DNA from: Lepidurus packardi | Lineage: Eukaryota > Arthropoda > Branchiopoda > Notostraca > Triopsidae | NCBI GenBank assembly: GCA_023053545.1 | Contig: JAKZAN010000007.1 | Location: 5,146,001-5,210,000 of the forward strand | Direction of reading: 5' to 3' | DNA: 64,000 nucleotides | In this document: one piece after another, positions 12,101 to 23,596 of the stretch | Numbering within the stretch: position 1 is the stretch's first letter | Layout of the letters: each line of letters begins with the position of its first letter | The notes under the pieces: generated by a model | What the model saw: only the letters and a program-made list of their open reading frames with translations | Told to the model about the DNA's origin: nothing | Database searches by the model: none | Program-made: the position numbers and the translations under genes

Positions 12101-15100
12101 GCAAGGTCCCCAAACGTCAGAAATTCCAAAGTTCGTCCAAATTAATACAGGAACATTTCGCGAATGCTCAATGGAAAGCTGGTAGCTTTATTACAATTTA
12201 TCGTATCCATATTAACAGACAAAACTGCTGTTAAGGATCGTCATTTATAATCCAAAGTGACGACACCGTTAAACTCTCCATAGCAAAGGACGGAAGCAAG
12301 AGCTAACGAATGTCTGGGATGTAATAAGCTTACGTGGCTATTGCCAAACCAGCGAAAAGTCCACGTGAAGACCTTCAAGGAAGCCAGGTAGCCCCAAAAA
12401 ATACAAAGTTCTTCGTTAGAAAGGTGAAAGACTAGGTTATGAGAGAATTCCAATGTAGCATGTCTTTTTAATTTTTACAAATATAAATAAAAACCAGATA
12501 CGTAAATCAGATTTTCAATGTAATCATAAGCTAATTACTGTTTCGTAATTGGTACCTTAATTTCTAATTTTTTTTTTGGTAATTTTTTTCTTTATCTACC
12601 TTATTATAAATAACTGCCTGGGTATTCTTAAGGGTGAAACAGTCGAATTTAGATTTTCGAAAAGCCGATTAGAAAAGTTACGTTTCTTTTTACCACGGGG
12701 TTTTGGGTTTAAAAGATAATACTACCGCAGTACTTGGATAGATGCAAGAGAGCGAAACCAAAAACGGCGAGGTTAAGGCTAAAGTGGTACTTTTACATCG
12801 GAGAAAATGGACTGAAGCATAAATGGTTTAAGCTGTGCGAAGGACCATGTTATCGACACAAAAAGCCACCCAATTTCCTAGAAAAATACGGCAGCTTTTG
12901 GCCCGTACTTCCATCCAAAACAATCTCCGAGACAAACGAAGTTCTTCTTCACTTTAGTTTTCCGATTACAAGAAGAAACATTCCAGAACGTCTAAAAATA
13001 TTTTTTTTTAAAACACAGACATCGCATATTCATACATTAAACAGACATGCGAGCTTGTCTGAGCTTTACGCTGAAGTACTGGATTCAAATTATTGCGAAA
13101 GCCTTCAAATTAAATATCTAAAAGCCCCCTTTATACGTCTGATCCATAAAACGCTTCGTATTCATTACAAGAAGCAGCTGCTTTTACGAGGACAAAAAGA
13201 GTAGTGAACGATAGGAAGACACCGTCCGGAAACTGGTGAGGAAGAGCGTGAACACGGGTCGTGCCATGTTCGCCAAAAAGCAAACCCCAAGATAAAAGAA
13301 GAAAACATTTCTATCTTGCTCTGTACAGTACAGTTTAGACTGGGCGATAGGAAGGATAGAAAGATGGTGAGTAAGTTATAGTGAACGCCTATAGGTCTCA
13401 TAAAACTTGTAGACCTTGTTTTAGCTCTTAGCATGATTAGATTTGACCCACCTCAATCAATGAAACGCGGGCATAGCTAGGCTTCAAGTTTCCCCCACTG
13501 CCAGAATCGAATTTCTTGGAGGCCCATTCGTCAAGCCAAAGTCACTTCCATACCTCGGGTTTGCCAATATCGAAGGTCGACAAACAACGACATTCATCAT
13601 AGATGAGATGACCAGTCAATGTGCTCTTCCGATTGCAGCGGACCCTCGTAAATTTTACAATAAATCCGTTTCTTAGTGAAAAACGAGTAACATAAACTCC
13701 CTTGCTCTACTACATGGCACCACTGCATCAACTTACGGAAAATTACGTTGTTCTTTTTGTATTATTTTTTTTTACTTTCTCGCCCATAAATAGTAAATTC
13801 TTCTCTTGATCATCAAATGCACCTGGACCATTAAACAAGAAAAAAAGGGCGAGCAAAAAGATACGTTTCCCCAGACGCATTCATGAAGACGAAATGAATC
13901 TATTGCAGCCCTGCAAAACAACAATTATCCGAATTCTATGCAATTCAGCAACATGTTTTCTAAAGCTTCAATCTCTCATTCCTCTCCGGTCCGGGTTCTT
14001 TTCCTATTCCTATGGCTCTGTCAAAATGTAATGTACGAAAAGCCTTTAGACGATAGTTCACATTTCCTTTTTTTTGTGCCTACGGTGAACAAGCCAGTAA
14101 TCGACCAAGACCCCTTGATGCTGCAGTTTAGATGTATGTCGGAGCCTACAGTAAAACCACACACAAATGCAGAAAAATACAAAAAAAAGATACAAAGAAG
14201 CTCAAAATGTAGGAGTCGCAGCTTCGGTGCGATTTAGATTCTCTCAAGGAAGCTACTCGTAGCAGCTTGATGTTAGATCTCCCAAAATTGAAGAAATGCC
14301 TGTCAAAGAATATGAAAAGGAAAAGAACTTACGCGCGAAACGAAGTAAAAATGTGGGAAATGGTCCAACTGCTTTGAAACTCGGGTTTTTCCGTAAACTC
14401 AACGCTCAACACATGCAAATGACCTAGTAGGCCCACTGACATAAAACCAATAAACCTTAAGCACCTTTCATTCATAAATGTTTTCGTCTTCTCTTCCAGA
14501 GACCTGCGATGCTTACGTAATATTATTCATACTCATCTCTTCATCACCTATATCATGGCAGACCTCTTTTGGATCCTCACAGCCACCCTGCAGGTCTAGT
14601 CTTATCTTTATTCCTTAATACGATTCTCATTTTGTCCTCCATTACAAAATGACTCTAATAAGCTATGCTACTGCCCATTTTTGGTTTGTTTTGTAAAATA
14701 TAGACGCTCATCAGCCAAACCAATTACGGCTCTTGCATCATTGTCATCTTCCTCCACTACTTCCATTTGACCAACTTTTTCTGGATGTTTGTAGAAGGTA
14801 AGTCTCTTGTCTACCTTTTATACCGTAACACATTCCTCACTGTCTTTCCCGGCACCCAAGATTAAGGATTGATGTCTTTCCTTGATAAATAAGCATGTTA
14901 ACAGCTTAAACATAATCAGCCGCGCGCACTACGACAATAAAAAGAATCTAAATCCTTGTTTTGTCTTTGTTTTCTTTCAGGTTTTTACTTGTACATGCTA
15001 GTCGTACAGACCTTTTCAGCCGACAAAATAAAACTGCGTGTGTACGCCTTCATTGGATGGGGTACGTTTTCCGAATTTTACATTATTTGATTTTCACAAA

Positions 15101-18100
15101 AAATAGAAAAGTCACAGCTAAGCTGCCTACAGCTTTACGTATACACCCTTCATTAAAAGACCAAGAGGGGGAAAAAAACCCCAGCTAAAGTGCATTTCTC
15201 AACTCCTAACCAACTCCTTCACTTGAACGGGTTAGGAGAAGAAATGATAGATTGCTTTTCTGTTAGAGTTGGTTTGCTTAAGCTCGGATCAATACGTTTT
15301 TTTTGTCTGAACCAGGTGCTCCACTTCCGGTCGTAATTGTATGGGCTATTGTGAAAGCGTATTGGCACAAGTACCCTCTCACGGAAGGCAACGTAAGTGT
15401 TGATTTATTTCAGCCTTTTCTCATCTTCCCCACGATGACTTAACGAAAAAGACACTCGCATTCAATTTATTGTATGGAAAAAAATAGAAACCGGACCTGG
15501 AAGCTGCATTTCTTCTTTCCAATTGTCCCTGGATCGCTGCAAACAGCTACGACTGGATTTACGTCACGCCAGCGCTTTCCGTTCTTTTCTTGAACGTCGT
15601 ATTCCTCTTCAAAATTATGTGGGTAAGTGCTGGGCTACTGAGTCTTTTAAACTTGGGTACAATACACTCTACACTACACCATTATGGAAATTTGGTTCCC
15701 CACAGCATAGGACGTAACGCTTTATAACCAGGCTAATCCTCAGAGGACTTTTTCCTGCTCGTCTGATTCGCCATGCAATAGTCTACCAACCTGGAATCGA
15801 TGCCTGGCGTCACCAAGTATTGATGCCCGGCGGGAAGGGGGGAGAGGAGTTGCAAGAAAGAATCAAATCAGTTCTTCAAGTTCCAACAACCCTGAACCCG
15901 AAAACAACCCGAATCTCACCAGCTAGAAAACATTCTCGTTCAGCTCCATGTTTAGGGTTCGCTGCTATCCCTTCCGTCTTTTCTATTACTCTCAATTAAT
16001 GGACTGACAGGATTCCTATCCGTCTGCATTAAATTCCGATATGAATCAGGAAATTATCTCTTTGATTACTCGAACACTAGTTCCAGAATTACTAAACCGA
16101 TACCTGAGACAATCAGGAAATCGTCAGAAAGTGTAATTTCGACATTTTATTGAATTTTTATTTAGGATTTTTTATTGCTTTTTAAAATTTGATTAGCTTG
16201 TATAATAATTTTTTGGGGGTAAATTCACAACAATAGATTATGGTATCATTTATGCCAATAAAATAGTGTAAACATTTTTCAGAATTTACACATTTATGTA
16301 GTAAAATCCTGCATATTATACAATTATACTGTAATTTTACAAGATGTGTACAATATTTTACTGGCATAAAATATACCACACTATTAGAAGTAAAATACCA
16401 AGAAAGTTTGTGCAGTGTATTCTATATTGAACTTTTAATAGTTTCCAGAGAAAGTTATAGAATCACGAGTGTAAAGGGGGATGTGTACTCCACGTACGCT
16501 ATTTAAACTGAGTAACGAGCTCTGTATTGCTCGATTTCACAGGTTTATCCCTACTGGGCTACCTTTTACTGGTATACCAATTAGACTTAACAGAACAGCT
16601 ACATTGCCAGACTAGCTTCCCTCTACGGAACAAGATTCCCATGTATGAAGTTTAATGAGAAGATAACACTGAGCGAAGAAAGGAAGGTAAAGATATCTCG
16701 GAAAGCTCTGGGCATGAGGCATATCACCTCTACTACACATGGCACAAAAGACAAGACAAAAATAGTCGGTTGTGTGTATATGGTGTGTACAACGTTCTTT
16801 GTTGTCCGTTGCCAAAACAGTCCTTCACAGCGTACTGCAGTACTCAGTCGAAAGGATAAGGGTTGTTACCTCTAGCTCGCCAACACAGAAGTATAGGGCA
16901 AGGTGACAGATCTCAGTTCTTGATGACATGGCATAATGGAAGGATGTAACGGGTTATCATAACATTCAATTTCCGTCATGAACTCGACTCTTTGTCGATG
17001 AAAAATATGGACCGGAAGTCACGCTAAAAAGATTGGCCCATTTGGGCCAACCGGCAATTCGGATCTAAATAATATGCAAATTTTTCATTTACATCCACTC
17101 AAAGTGATGCTTGCAACTCCTAACAAGGAAACGAAGTTTACCCAATAATCAGAAGTGAAGGAGTCTTAAAAGCTTATTACATCTTCCGAGATATCGAATT
17201 GTAACCTAAACCTGGTACTCTTGTCTTCATGCAACACTTGCTGCTAGGCGTATAAGTTCGCAATCCCTTTACATGTAACCAAATATGAGTGAAAACATCA
17301 CGGGAAAGGCACACTAACAATGGTGCGTGCTCGCGTCAGGCATCAGGTGAAATGGAAGAGGATTAACATCTCGCTCCAAGGGAACATGGCGAGCCTGGAA
17401 TGGAGAACAACACTACAATGCAGCTCCTTTTGACTGACTCGGTATTAAAGGCCTAAATCCCCTAGTCTCGATTGTTCCAGCAAAGAAAAACAAGAAATCT
17501 GCATACAACATCACCTTGCGTCTTGCTTGTTCCACCTTCGAGCACGTTCGCCCTGTTTGAAAACAGCATACCCAGTTACACAGGAACTCAACTATGCATC
17601 CTGTACAGAGCCTTTCAAGTTTTTAAATCCAGTTGAGTAAGAAACAAAGCCAACTTAAATTGCTCTGGGGAAGAAGTTTCCAGTCAGGAGAATGAAGTAA
17701 AAATTATATGTTGCTTCTGGAGAAAGTTAGGTTAACCTAGAAAAATTTCTTTCACATAACGACATAATGCCCGCTCTGAGACGTACTTAATTACAATCTT
17801 TTTGCTCCTAATTACTTCTACTGAAATACTTCTCAGCTCCACGCCTATTTTCTTTCTTTAGCTCGCTTTTCAGGCAAAACGCCTACACAACATGCACTAT
17901 TTCAGGCCATAAGAAAGAACTTGCAATCCATAAACTACATTACATTACATATGTGCATTATATATACCGCGCTCTGGAATCCATTTACCCTACTCAGCGA
18001 CCTGTCCGTCGCTTAACCTAACTACTTTAGTCTCCTTTTCCCTCCAACGATGTTTTACATACTAGACCACATAATGCTAAACACGCCAAAGTTTAGGCTA

Positions 18101-20171
18101 CAGTATATCCCCATAAACTCCAAACAAAGCGCTCAATTTTTTCTCGGCTGCGAGCTTTCCTTGAACTGTATATACAAACTGCTTGTTATTGAAAAGTTTA
18201 GATCAAGAGGGGTGCCTCTCACACGACTGCAGAAGAAAAGCTGAAAGAGCCTCTAACTAATTTCCTTCTTCTCTTTTCCTTCCCGTTTGCCTGTTTTATG
18301 TTCCAAGGTCCTGATTACCAAGCTGCGGTCAGCCAATTCTGTCGAAACTCAACAATACCGTAAGGGTAGTAAAGCACTACTCGTATTGATTCCTTTGTTG
18401 GGGCTTACCTACGTCCTAGTCATCGCAGGACCTACTCAAGGAGTTTTGGCCGTCATTTTTTCTCAGCTGCGAGCTTTCCTTCTGTCCATACAAGTATACA
18501 TACTTTTGCGTTACCTTTTGCCCTGACGACGAATTGTCCGTCATTTATGCTGCCTTTTTTTCTTTTTCCTTTTAACTGTCGGGGATCCTTTTCTCTTGCA
18601 GGGCTTTACCGTAGCTCTATTTTACTGCTTTCTTAATACGGAAGTACGTAACACAGTACTACACCATTGGGAGCGATGGCGAGAAACACGAAGTTTGGGC
18701 AGTAGCCATCATCACCCAGGTCGAGATGGGTCACCTCGAACCAGGTTAGTCATCAAGCCGACACAAACCGCAGAGGCACGTGTATAGCCAGAGCAGGGGG
18801 GAGATATGACTGAATGTGATTAACCCCAAGATATGGCCTGTAAGCTGTGTTAATAGCATGCCTCGCATTGGAGGACCTTGAATTGAGGTTGATCCTTCAA
18901 GAGTCTCTTATACGTCCTGAATAAAAGATATCTATGAGGAGTCAGGTTAGACATTTGCGACCTCTTGACAAAGGAAAAGGGTAGGGATTTTTTGATTAGG
19001 CTCGGAACAAAAAACACCTCACAATAGCGCCGTATGCGAAATCATTAACATTCACTTCCAGGGTTCTCCGCGTCTCCTCATCGAGTGAGAGCTTGAATAA
19101 AAGACACAGAGAGATGAAAGAAGAGACACGGTATACTCGCAAGGGGCGTCCCGACCCCAAAAATTACAGGGTTTTTAAGATAATGGCTACAACACTGATT
19201 AAGCCTTACAAATGTTCCTATATACTGCTTGACACCCCGAATGCTTCCTCAAACCCCCTTCAATACGATTTTGGGATGAAGTGGAATATGTGCTGTACCC
19301 ATTAACCCTTGGAAAATCCTTAAACTGCAACCTAATGACCACTGATTCTTAATTCATACCTGACCCTGCATAATGATCCTAATTAACTTGAAGCGCTTTA
19401 CTCGTACCCTTTCCTTTTACACAGTTTCACCCGTTTGCGTGTGTTGTGTGCGCTCACGTGCAATATGGTTATATGTATGGTGTGAGAGCTGATCGATTCT
19501 CCCATATAGCAGTACTATACGCTAACACCAACAAAGTTTTGTCCATGCAGCTAAAAATAGTTCAGGGCGTCTACTTATCGAACCATTATCAGACCTGGCA
19601 CTGGCTTGCTTGCTTTGCTGTTAGTCGTAGGACGCGGAGCTGCCACTGGCACAATGGCATCGAAGTGATAAACGGCTCCCGCAAGTATTCAGTCAAAAGC
19701 TCCGATGAAAAATAGATCCTTTTTTTCCGTTTTGTCTAACATTGTAGAATTAACTACGCTAACATGACTTGACCCCAGAAACTGCCGAACTGCCCTCAAG
19801 AAAGAACGTGCGTCTTTACGACGCCATGCTGTCGTGGCGGTGTACCCAATGAACTCGTTGCTTTATTATTCTGCAGCAAACTTGGAAGAAGTTATTCCTA
19901 TGCGAGCTCTTGTCTTACTTTTTGCGTGTCGTTTCCTTGCTATAGACCCTACTCGAGTCGAAGTCACAAACGAGACACATCTTTCAGCGAAGTTACGACC
20001 GTTACGACCTACCGCGTCTCTGGAGGAAATGGTAACGGCTACACAGCGCTGCAACCCGCTCCTACCATCCGATTACCGAATGGGAATATTGCTGCAGTTA
20101 TAGTGGCGACAAATACACGCGCCAGCAATGACAGTACCTCTGCTTTACTCGTCAAGGAAAATCAAGTCTAA
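6137..20171 (+). CDS. Class B (secretin-family) GPCR, CRH/diuretic hormone 44 receptor-like
   Basis: Receptor for a CRF/DH44-type neuropeptide, in the plasma membrane and probably coupled to Gs/cAMP (family knowledge). Exons: 6137-6479, 11452-11653, 14500-14593, 14704-14797, 14981-15061, 15316-15392, 15488-15622, 18308-18493, 18602-18744, 19946-20171; all phases agree, giving 526 aa. Exons 1-2 encode a hormone-receptor domain with six cysteines (YC, WC, SCWP, PC, QC, ESC), followed by TM1. Later exons give RCLRNIIH in TM2, [13 protein letters not shown] in TM3, FIGWG and LPVVIVWAI in TM4, TKLRS and TQQYRK before TM6, and [16 protein letters not shown] at TM7/helix 8, all hallmarks of CRH receptors. 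The last exon gives a Ser/Thr-rich tail ([15 protein letters not shown]). I chose the ATG at 6137 as the first in frame after a stop. No signal peptide is evident, so an upstream exon may be missing. Introns 1, 2 and 7 are several kb long, unlike the rest of the window. PDF or calcitonin receptors fit less well. Confidence 0.9.
8812..8847. repeat. 18-bp unit repeated twice in tandem
   Basis: The unit ACTTCGCTCTGCACATAT occurs at 8812-8829 and again, immediately adjacent, at 8830-8847. Function unknown; it is probably a small local duplication. Confidence 0.9.
9380..9513. repeat. short direct repeats with AGCTTTAAATA and TAGCTAGC units
   Basis: Three copies of agctttaaata start the block near 9381. 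They are followed by two copies of CTTAGCTAGTACAAAAGTT, at 9427-9445 and 9500-9518, the second running into the neighbouring palindrome. A run of TAGCTAGC palindromic units lies in between (about 9452-9480). The block is compatible with a decayed miniature element or a replication-slippage product. Confidence 0.8.
9514..9553. repeat. perfect 40-bp palindrome
   Basis: The 20 bases from 9514 are exactly the reverse complement of the 20 bases ending at 9553. The centre is GTATAC, flanked by GGATCC on each side. It can fold into a hairpin with a 20-bp stem and almost no loop. It sits inside GPCR intron 1 at the end of a direct-repeat block. Confidence 0.97.
11654..14499 (+). other. GPCR intron 2 (about 2.8 kb)
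   Basis: It runs from donor gtatgt to an acceptor ending ttccag. It contains a 156-codon open frame (12734-13204) with no ATG and no recognised domain, so I do not call it a gene. Nothing else is recognised. Confidence 0.75.
15623..18307 (+). other. GPCR intron 7 (about 2.7 kb)
   Basis: Donor gtaagt follows the TM5 exon, and the intron ends at ttccaag before the exon starting VLITKLRS. It holds an AT-rich imperfect inverted repeat at 16240-16380. No coding region is supported. Confidence 0.75.
16240..16380. repeat. AT-rich imperfect inverted repeat (MITE-like)
   Basis: The left arm at about 16240-16277 (core ttatgccaataaaata) matches the reverse complement of the right arm at about 16343-16380 (core tattttactggcataaa) with a few mismatches. 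About 65 bp lie between them. The surrounding 200 bp is much more AT-rich than neighbouring sequence and weaker complementarity continues outward. The structure fits a miniature inverted-repeat element, but no target-site duplication was identified. Confidence 0.6.
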
Positions 20172-20211
20172 TTGGACATAAACGAAGGACATTGACCAAA
20201 CTGTGTACCAT

Positions 20212-20232
20212 CCCCCCCCCCCCCCCCCCCCC
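20212..20232. repeat. poly(C) homopolymer, 21 nt
   Basis: There are 21 consecutive C residues, 40 bp after the GPCR stop codon and so probably in its 3' UTR. Runs of this kind are prone to slippage and sequencing error, so the exact length is uncertain. Confidence 0.85.
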
Positions 20233-20390
20233 AGCTGACCATGTATATATGCGTGTTCCGACACCAGCAAGTAGCCATCAGATTTAGAAAGTGGATGCTC
20301 CAAATCCCCTTTGGTTACTCGTCGTTCTTGTATGGATCGAGTATTATCTAACTATATTATTTTTTCACAATTGTTTAGCTCAACTTAGAA

Positions 20391-20396
20391 AATAAA
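20391..20396 (+). terminator. putative polyadenylation signal AATAAA for the GPCR gene
   Basis: This canonical hexamer lies 220 bp after the stop codon at 20171, in the correct orientation. Confidence 0.45.
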
Positions 20397-22021
20397 TCCC
20401 TAGTAAAGGAGGGGAAAAAGGTTGTCAGCCTACCAACCTGATGGTCACGAACTTGTTCACACGCAAGTATACACACGATAAGCACTGACAAGTCAGTCAA
20501 ATTAACAGTAATCTCCATTGGTGGAGAACTTTTATGTTACAACAAGAGAGAATTGAACATGAATAAGTTTTGTTAGTCTTCCATTCCTGAAGCACTTGGT
20601 TTCCACATTTACTATTCTTTAACTATCTCCTACGGTCAAATAAATATCGTTAGACCAAAATGAGACTACAAGAAAAAGAAGATAACTTCGTTTGTTGGTA
20701 CAAAATTTTCCGGTAACCTATTCAAAACGGACCTTATGGGGGAATCTACGCTTTTTACGATGTTTGCGACTTTACGGCATTGAAACGGAAGGAACAACAC
20801 GATTGACTGTCCTGCGCAAAAAAACAAGTTTAGAAAACATATTGTGTAAAGCTTGGTTTACTTAACAATGTGCGCAACTGTGTTGTTGGTGTAAATTTTA
20901 GAAATATGTACACTCGCATTGAAAACTAATTGAGCCTTGGTTTTTCATTACGAATTCTTACAGAAAAAATTCTGGGTTCTGGTGACAAGGACAAATTTAA
21001 GTTTAGGACGAAATAAATTCCACCGTCATTGGATGAAAGATATAATTAAGTGTGCCTGTGATAAAAAAAATAATCTGCTTAAGTCAAATGTGTTCGGAGA
21101 AAGTATTTATTTATTAATGTCCTCCGACTACAAATTATGGTGCCGAGGGCGCAACTTTTTAAGTACGGAAAAGCGAATCCTGCTGTTGCAATTCAGATTT
21201 CTCAAGCTGCAAAAGAGAAGTAGCAAATTAATGCACTCAGAAAGGGTTAGTTGAAGGTTTAAGGCTTATTCCAGTTCTTAGTGCATTCTTAAACAGAGCA
21301 GCCGGCTTATTTTGTGACACAAACAAGTACAAATAATAAATAAATACGCTTAAGCACTCTAGAAGAAAATATATGAAGTTGAGTAGTACTGTTAAACATT
21401 TGAGGCTCCCGTCTTTCTATGATTACATGCTGTGCGACCAGTTTACCATCAAATTTAATGAGACAAAGGTCCCATCTCAGCAGCATTACGTTTCAGTCAA
21501 CAATAAACATGTCAATAATTTTGGATTGCGGAATAAAACAAGACTATAACTTTGCTTATATATCCTGTTGGGTGACAAAGATACGAGACAAATCTATTCA
21601 CCCCTACCTTCAACTCCCTCTTTCGCCTAATAGTGCATTCCTGCCCGACTTCAGACCTACACTGCTTCCTCCTTTATTTGACAGGACAGGGAACGTTACT
21701 AGCTGGTTTCTAATTAATCAGACGGTTTTGTATCGTAACTTTACATGCTTTGAAAAGGTACAACAATGGAAAGAACGCGTTCCTTAGAAGAAAAAAGCGG
21801 ACGAGAATTCGCGAGAGATAAGAGAATTAGCATTGAGGACATTTATTGGCCTTCGTTCATTAAAACTGTAAAAATGCTCTAAGGAATGTTTTCGAATAAT
21901 TCCCATGCTATAACCCTCCTGAGAAATATTAAAAGGTTGATATAAACCTGGAGGCATTTGACTAGAACACTAAGCAAGATCTAAGCAAACAGTACAAAAC
22001 AGCGAGAGGAGATTTTTTAAG

Positions 22022-22869
22022 TTAAGGAGACTCAACTTCCGTGAGAATGGGCTGCGGAATGGGTTGCGGAATGGGCTGAGACGGCCTATCGATGTCTTCA
22101 TATGGTCCACGTCGATTACCTTTTTATTGCGAAAAATTAAAAGGAATAGAAGAACGTGAGCACTGAGCTTAATGAGGCATATACAAGTTCTCACCGAAAA
22201 TCGCCGCCAAATTTGGACCGGTTAAATCTCCATAGAGTCCGTGTCTTTCTTGCAATATGCGGTAGAGAAATAAGGCTGATACGGGCCTTAGCAACAGATT
22301 CACGATTGCCATGCCAGCACTGAACCGCTTATAACCCGCATCTACAAAGGGGAAGTGTGTAACATAGACACATAAGACTCTTAAAGCTAATGAAACAGGG
22401 TGAATGTGACTTCGCACGAACTAATTTGCTAATAGAAAAGTCAGAACGAAATTGGTATTTACCGGAATGGACTGGGAAAAACATCCCGATCGTAATAACG
22501 TCCAGAAATATGCAGACTATGTCGGTGACAAGGGCCTATATACCGGTTTCGATGAATAGCAAATATAATGTGACATTCCCTGTATTGTGGGCGTTTTTAT
22601 TTTTACCATTACAACAGCTTCTTCACTGTCTTTCTGATGCATAGCCCAAATAAGGATGGCCATTAAAAGGAGGTTGTAAAAGATATAAGAGGATGGCGCC
22701 CAATCAGCTTGAATACCCCATGTTGCGAAAACCATATGTACGAGGAATATCACCTAGTTTAACCTTATTTTTTGTTAAATTTTTTCGACAAGACATTCAG
22801 CGTGGAAGAGATGATTCGGACAAATATTTCTACCTTGATTGCTGAATTCAGAACGGTGACTTCCGGCAT
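22022..22869 (-). CDS. AGTRAP: Type-1 angiotensin II receptor-associated protein-like (AGTRAP) membrane protein
   Basis: AGTRAP family proteins are small multi-pass membrane proteins of the endomembrane system and cell surface; in vertebrates they bind the AT1 receptor tail and promote its internalisation. Exons in transcription order: 22834-22869, 22607-22753, 22463-22535, 22195-22341, 22022-22119; total 166 aa with matching phases. The short first exon (12 codons starting MPEVTV) joins FLVHMVFATWG, then LVTDIVCIFLDVITIGMFFP, then GMAIVNLLLRPVSALFLY, in the same order and spacing as vertebrate AGTRAP. The tail has GPYEDID, resembling the family's tyrosine-containing C-terminus, then a repeated PIPQ motif. 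Three or four hydrophobic segments are visible. Orthology is likely. An angiotensin link is not expected in an invertebrate, so the ancestral role is unknown. Confidence 0.88.
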
Positions 22870-23596
22870 CTTGTCGGTAGGAAATGGAACGGAAAGTACA
22901 AGAGAGATTCACCTACGACTTCACACAAAACGGACAAAACAAATGTGCTTTCTTGTTATTCTTAATCGGTTGGTGTCCGTTATTTTGACTTCAACACTTG
23001 GAGGCAGCACTTCCTGGCTAAAGTCAGGGCAGCTTAATTAGCGAGCGGACGTTCGTACTACGTTGAGCAACGAATACATGTTGTCAATTTAATTCCCTGG
23101 GGTTCGCCAAGTATTATTCATGGCATTAGTACCTTTGACAACTTTAAGTAACCTTCTTGCGATCTGTCGTTGACCTTTTCTGCGAACGAAAGGACGAACT
23201 GACGGCGTCTTTTTGCAAGACAGAATGACAAAAGAATACAATATAAAATAAAAAGAGAACATTCAAAATAGACTTTTAAAAGACTGTAAAATATTTAAAT
23301 TCAGTCAATTGCGAGCAAGATATATTATCGCATAGATAATTTACAATAATCGAGCAAATGTCTGCAGAGATAGATTTTGCGGAATGGCGCCAAAAAAAGT
23401 TCCAGAGAAAGTGCCACACGCCATCTAAGTTTCCCCAACGAAGATATTTATGATTCCGCGTGATCCGTAATCGTTGGTAAACAAAACTGTATATTTTTCT
23501 TCCGAAAAGGTAAACTTTTGTATTTCTGATAATCTACTCTTCTTTTTTACTTAATTTTTTATTTTTCTATAGAACTGCGCGTTAGCCGTCCGTCAA
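22870..23596. other. divergent intergenic region between AGTRAP-like and CHPF
   Basis: About 0.73 kb separates the two start codons, which are read outward. It must hold both promoters and 5' UTRs. No clear TATA box or known motif stands out, and no coding sequence is supported. Confidence 0.6.

Larger units (their letters stand above)
20172..22021. other. region between the GPCR and AGTRAP-like genes
   Basis: The first part should be GPCR 3' UTR: a poly(C) tract at 20212-20232 and an AATAAA at 20391-20396 follow the stop codon. The rest contains only short unrelated open frames. The AGTRAP-like gene converges from the right, so its 3' UTR lies just below 22022. Confidence 0.6.

Noticed and set aside
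13548-13676. Short frame with [16 protein letters not shown], reminiscent of a UPF1/DNA2-type helicase Walker B segment
   Set aside because: Only about 40 codons before a stop, with no matching flanking motifs in either direction; too weak to call a helicase remnant.
20937-21787. Two open frames (105 and 122 codons) between the GPCR and AGTRAP-like genes
   Set aside because: No recognisable motif, signal or splice partners; composition matches the surrounding noncoding AT-rich DNA.
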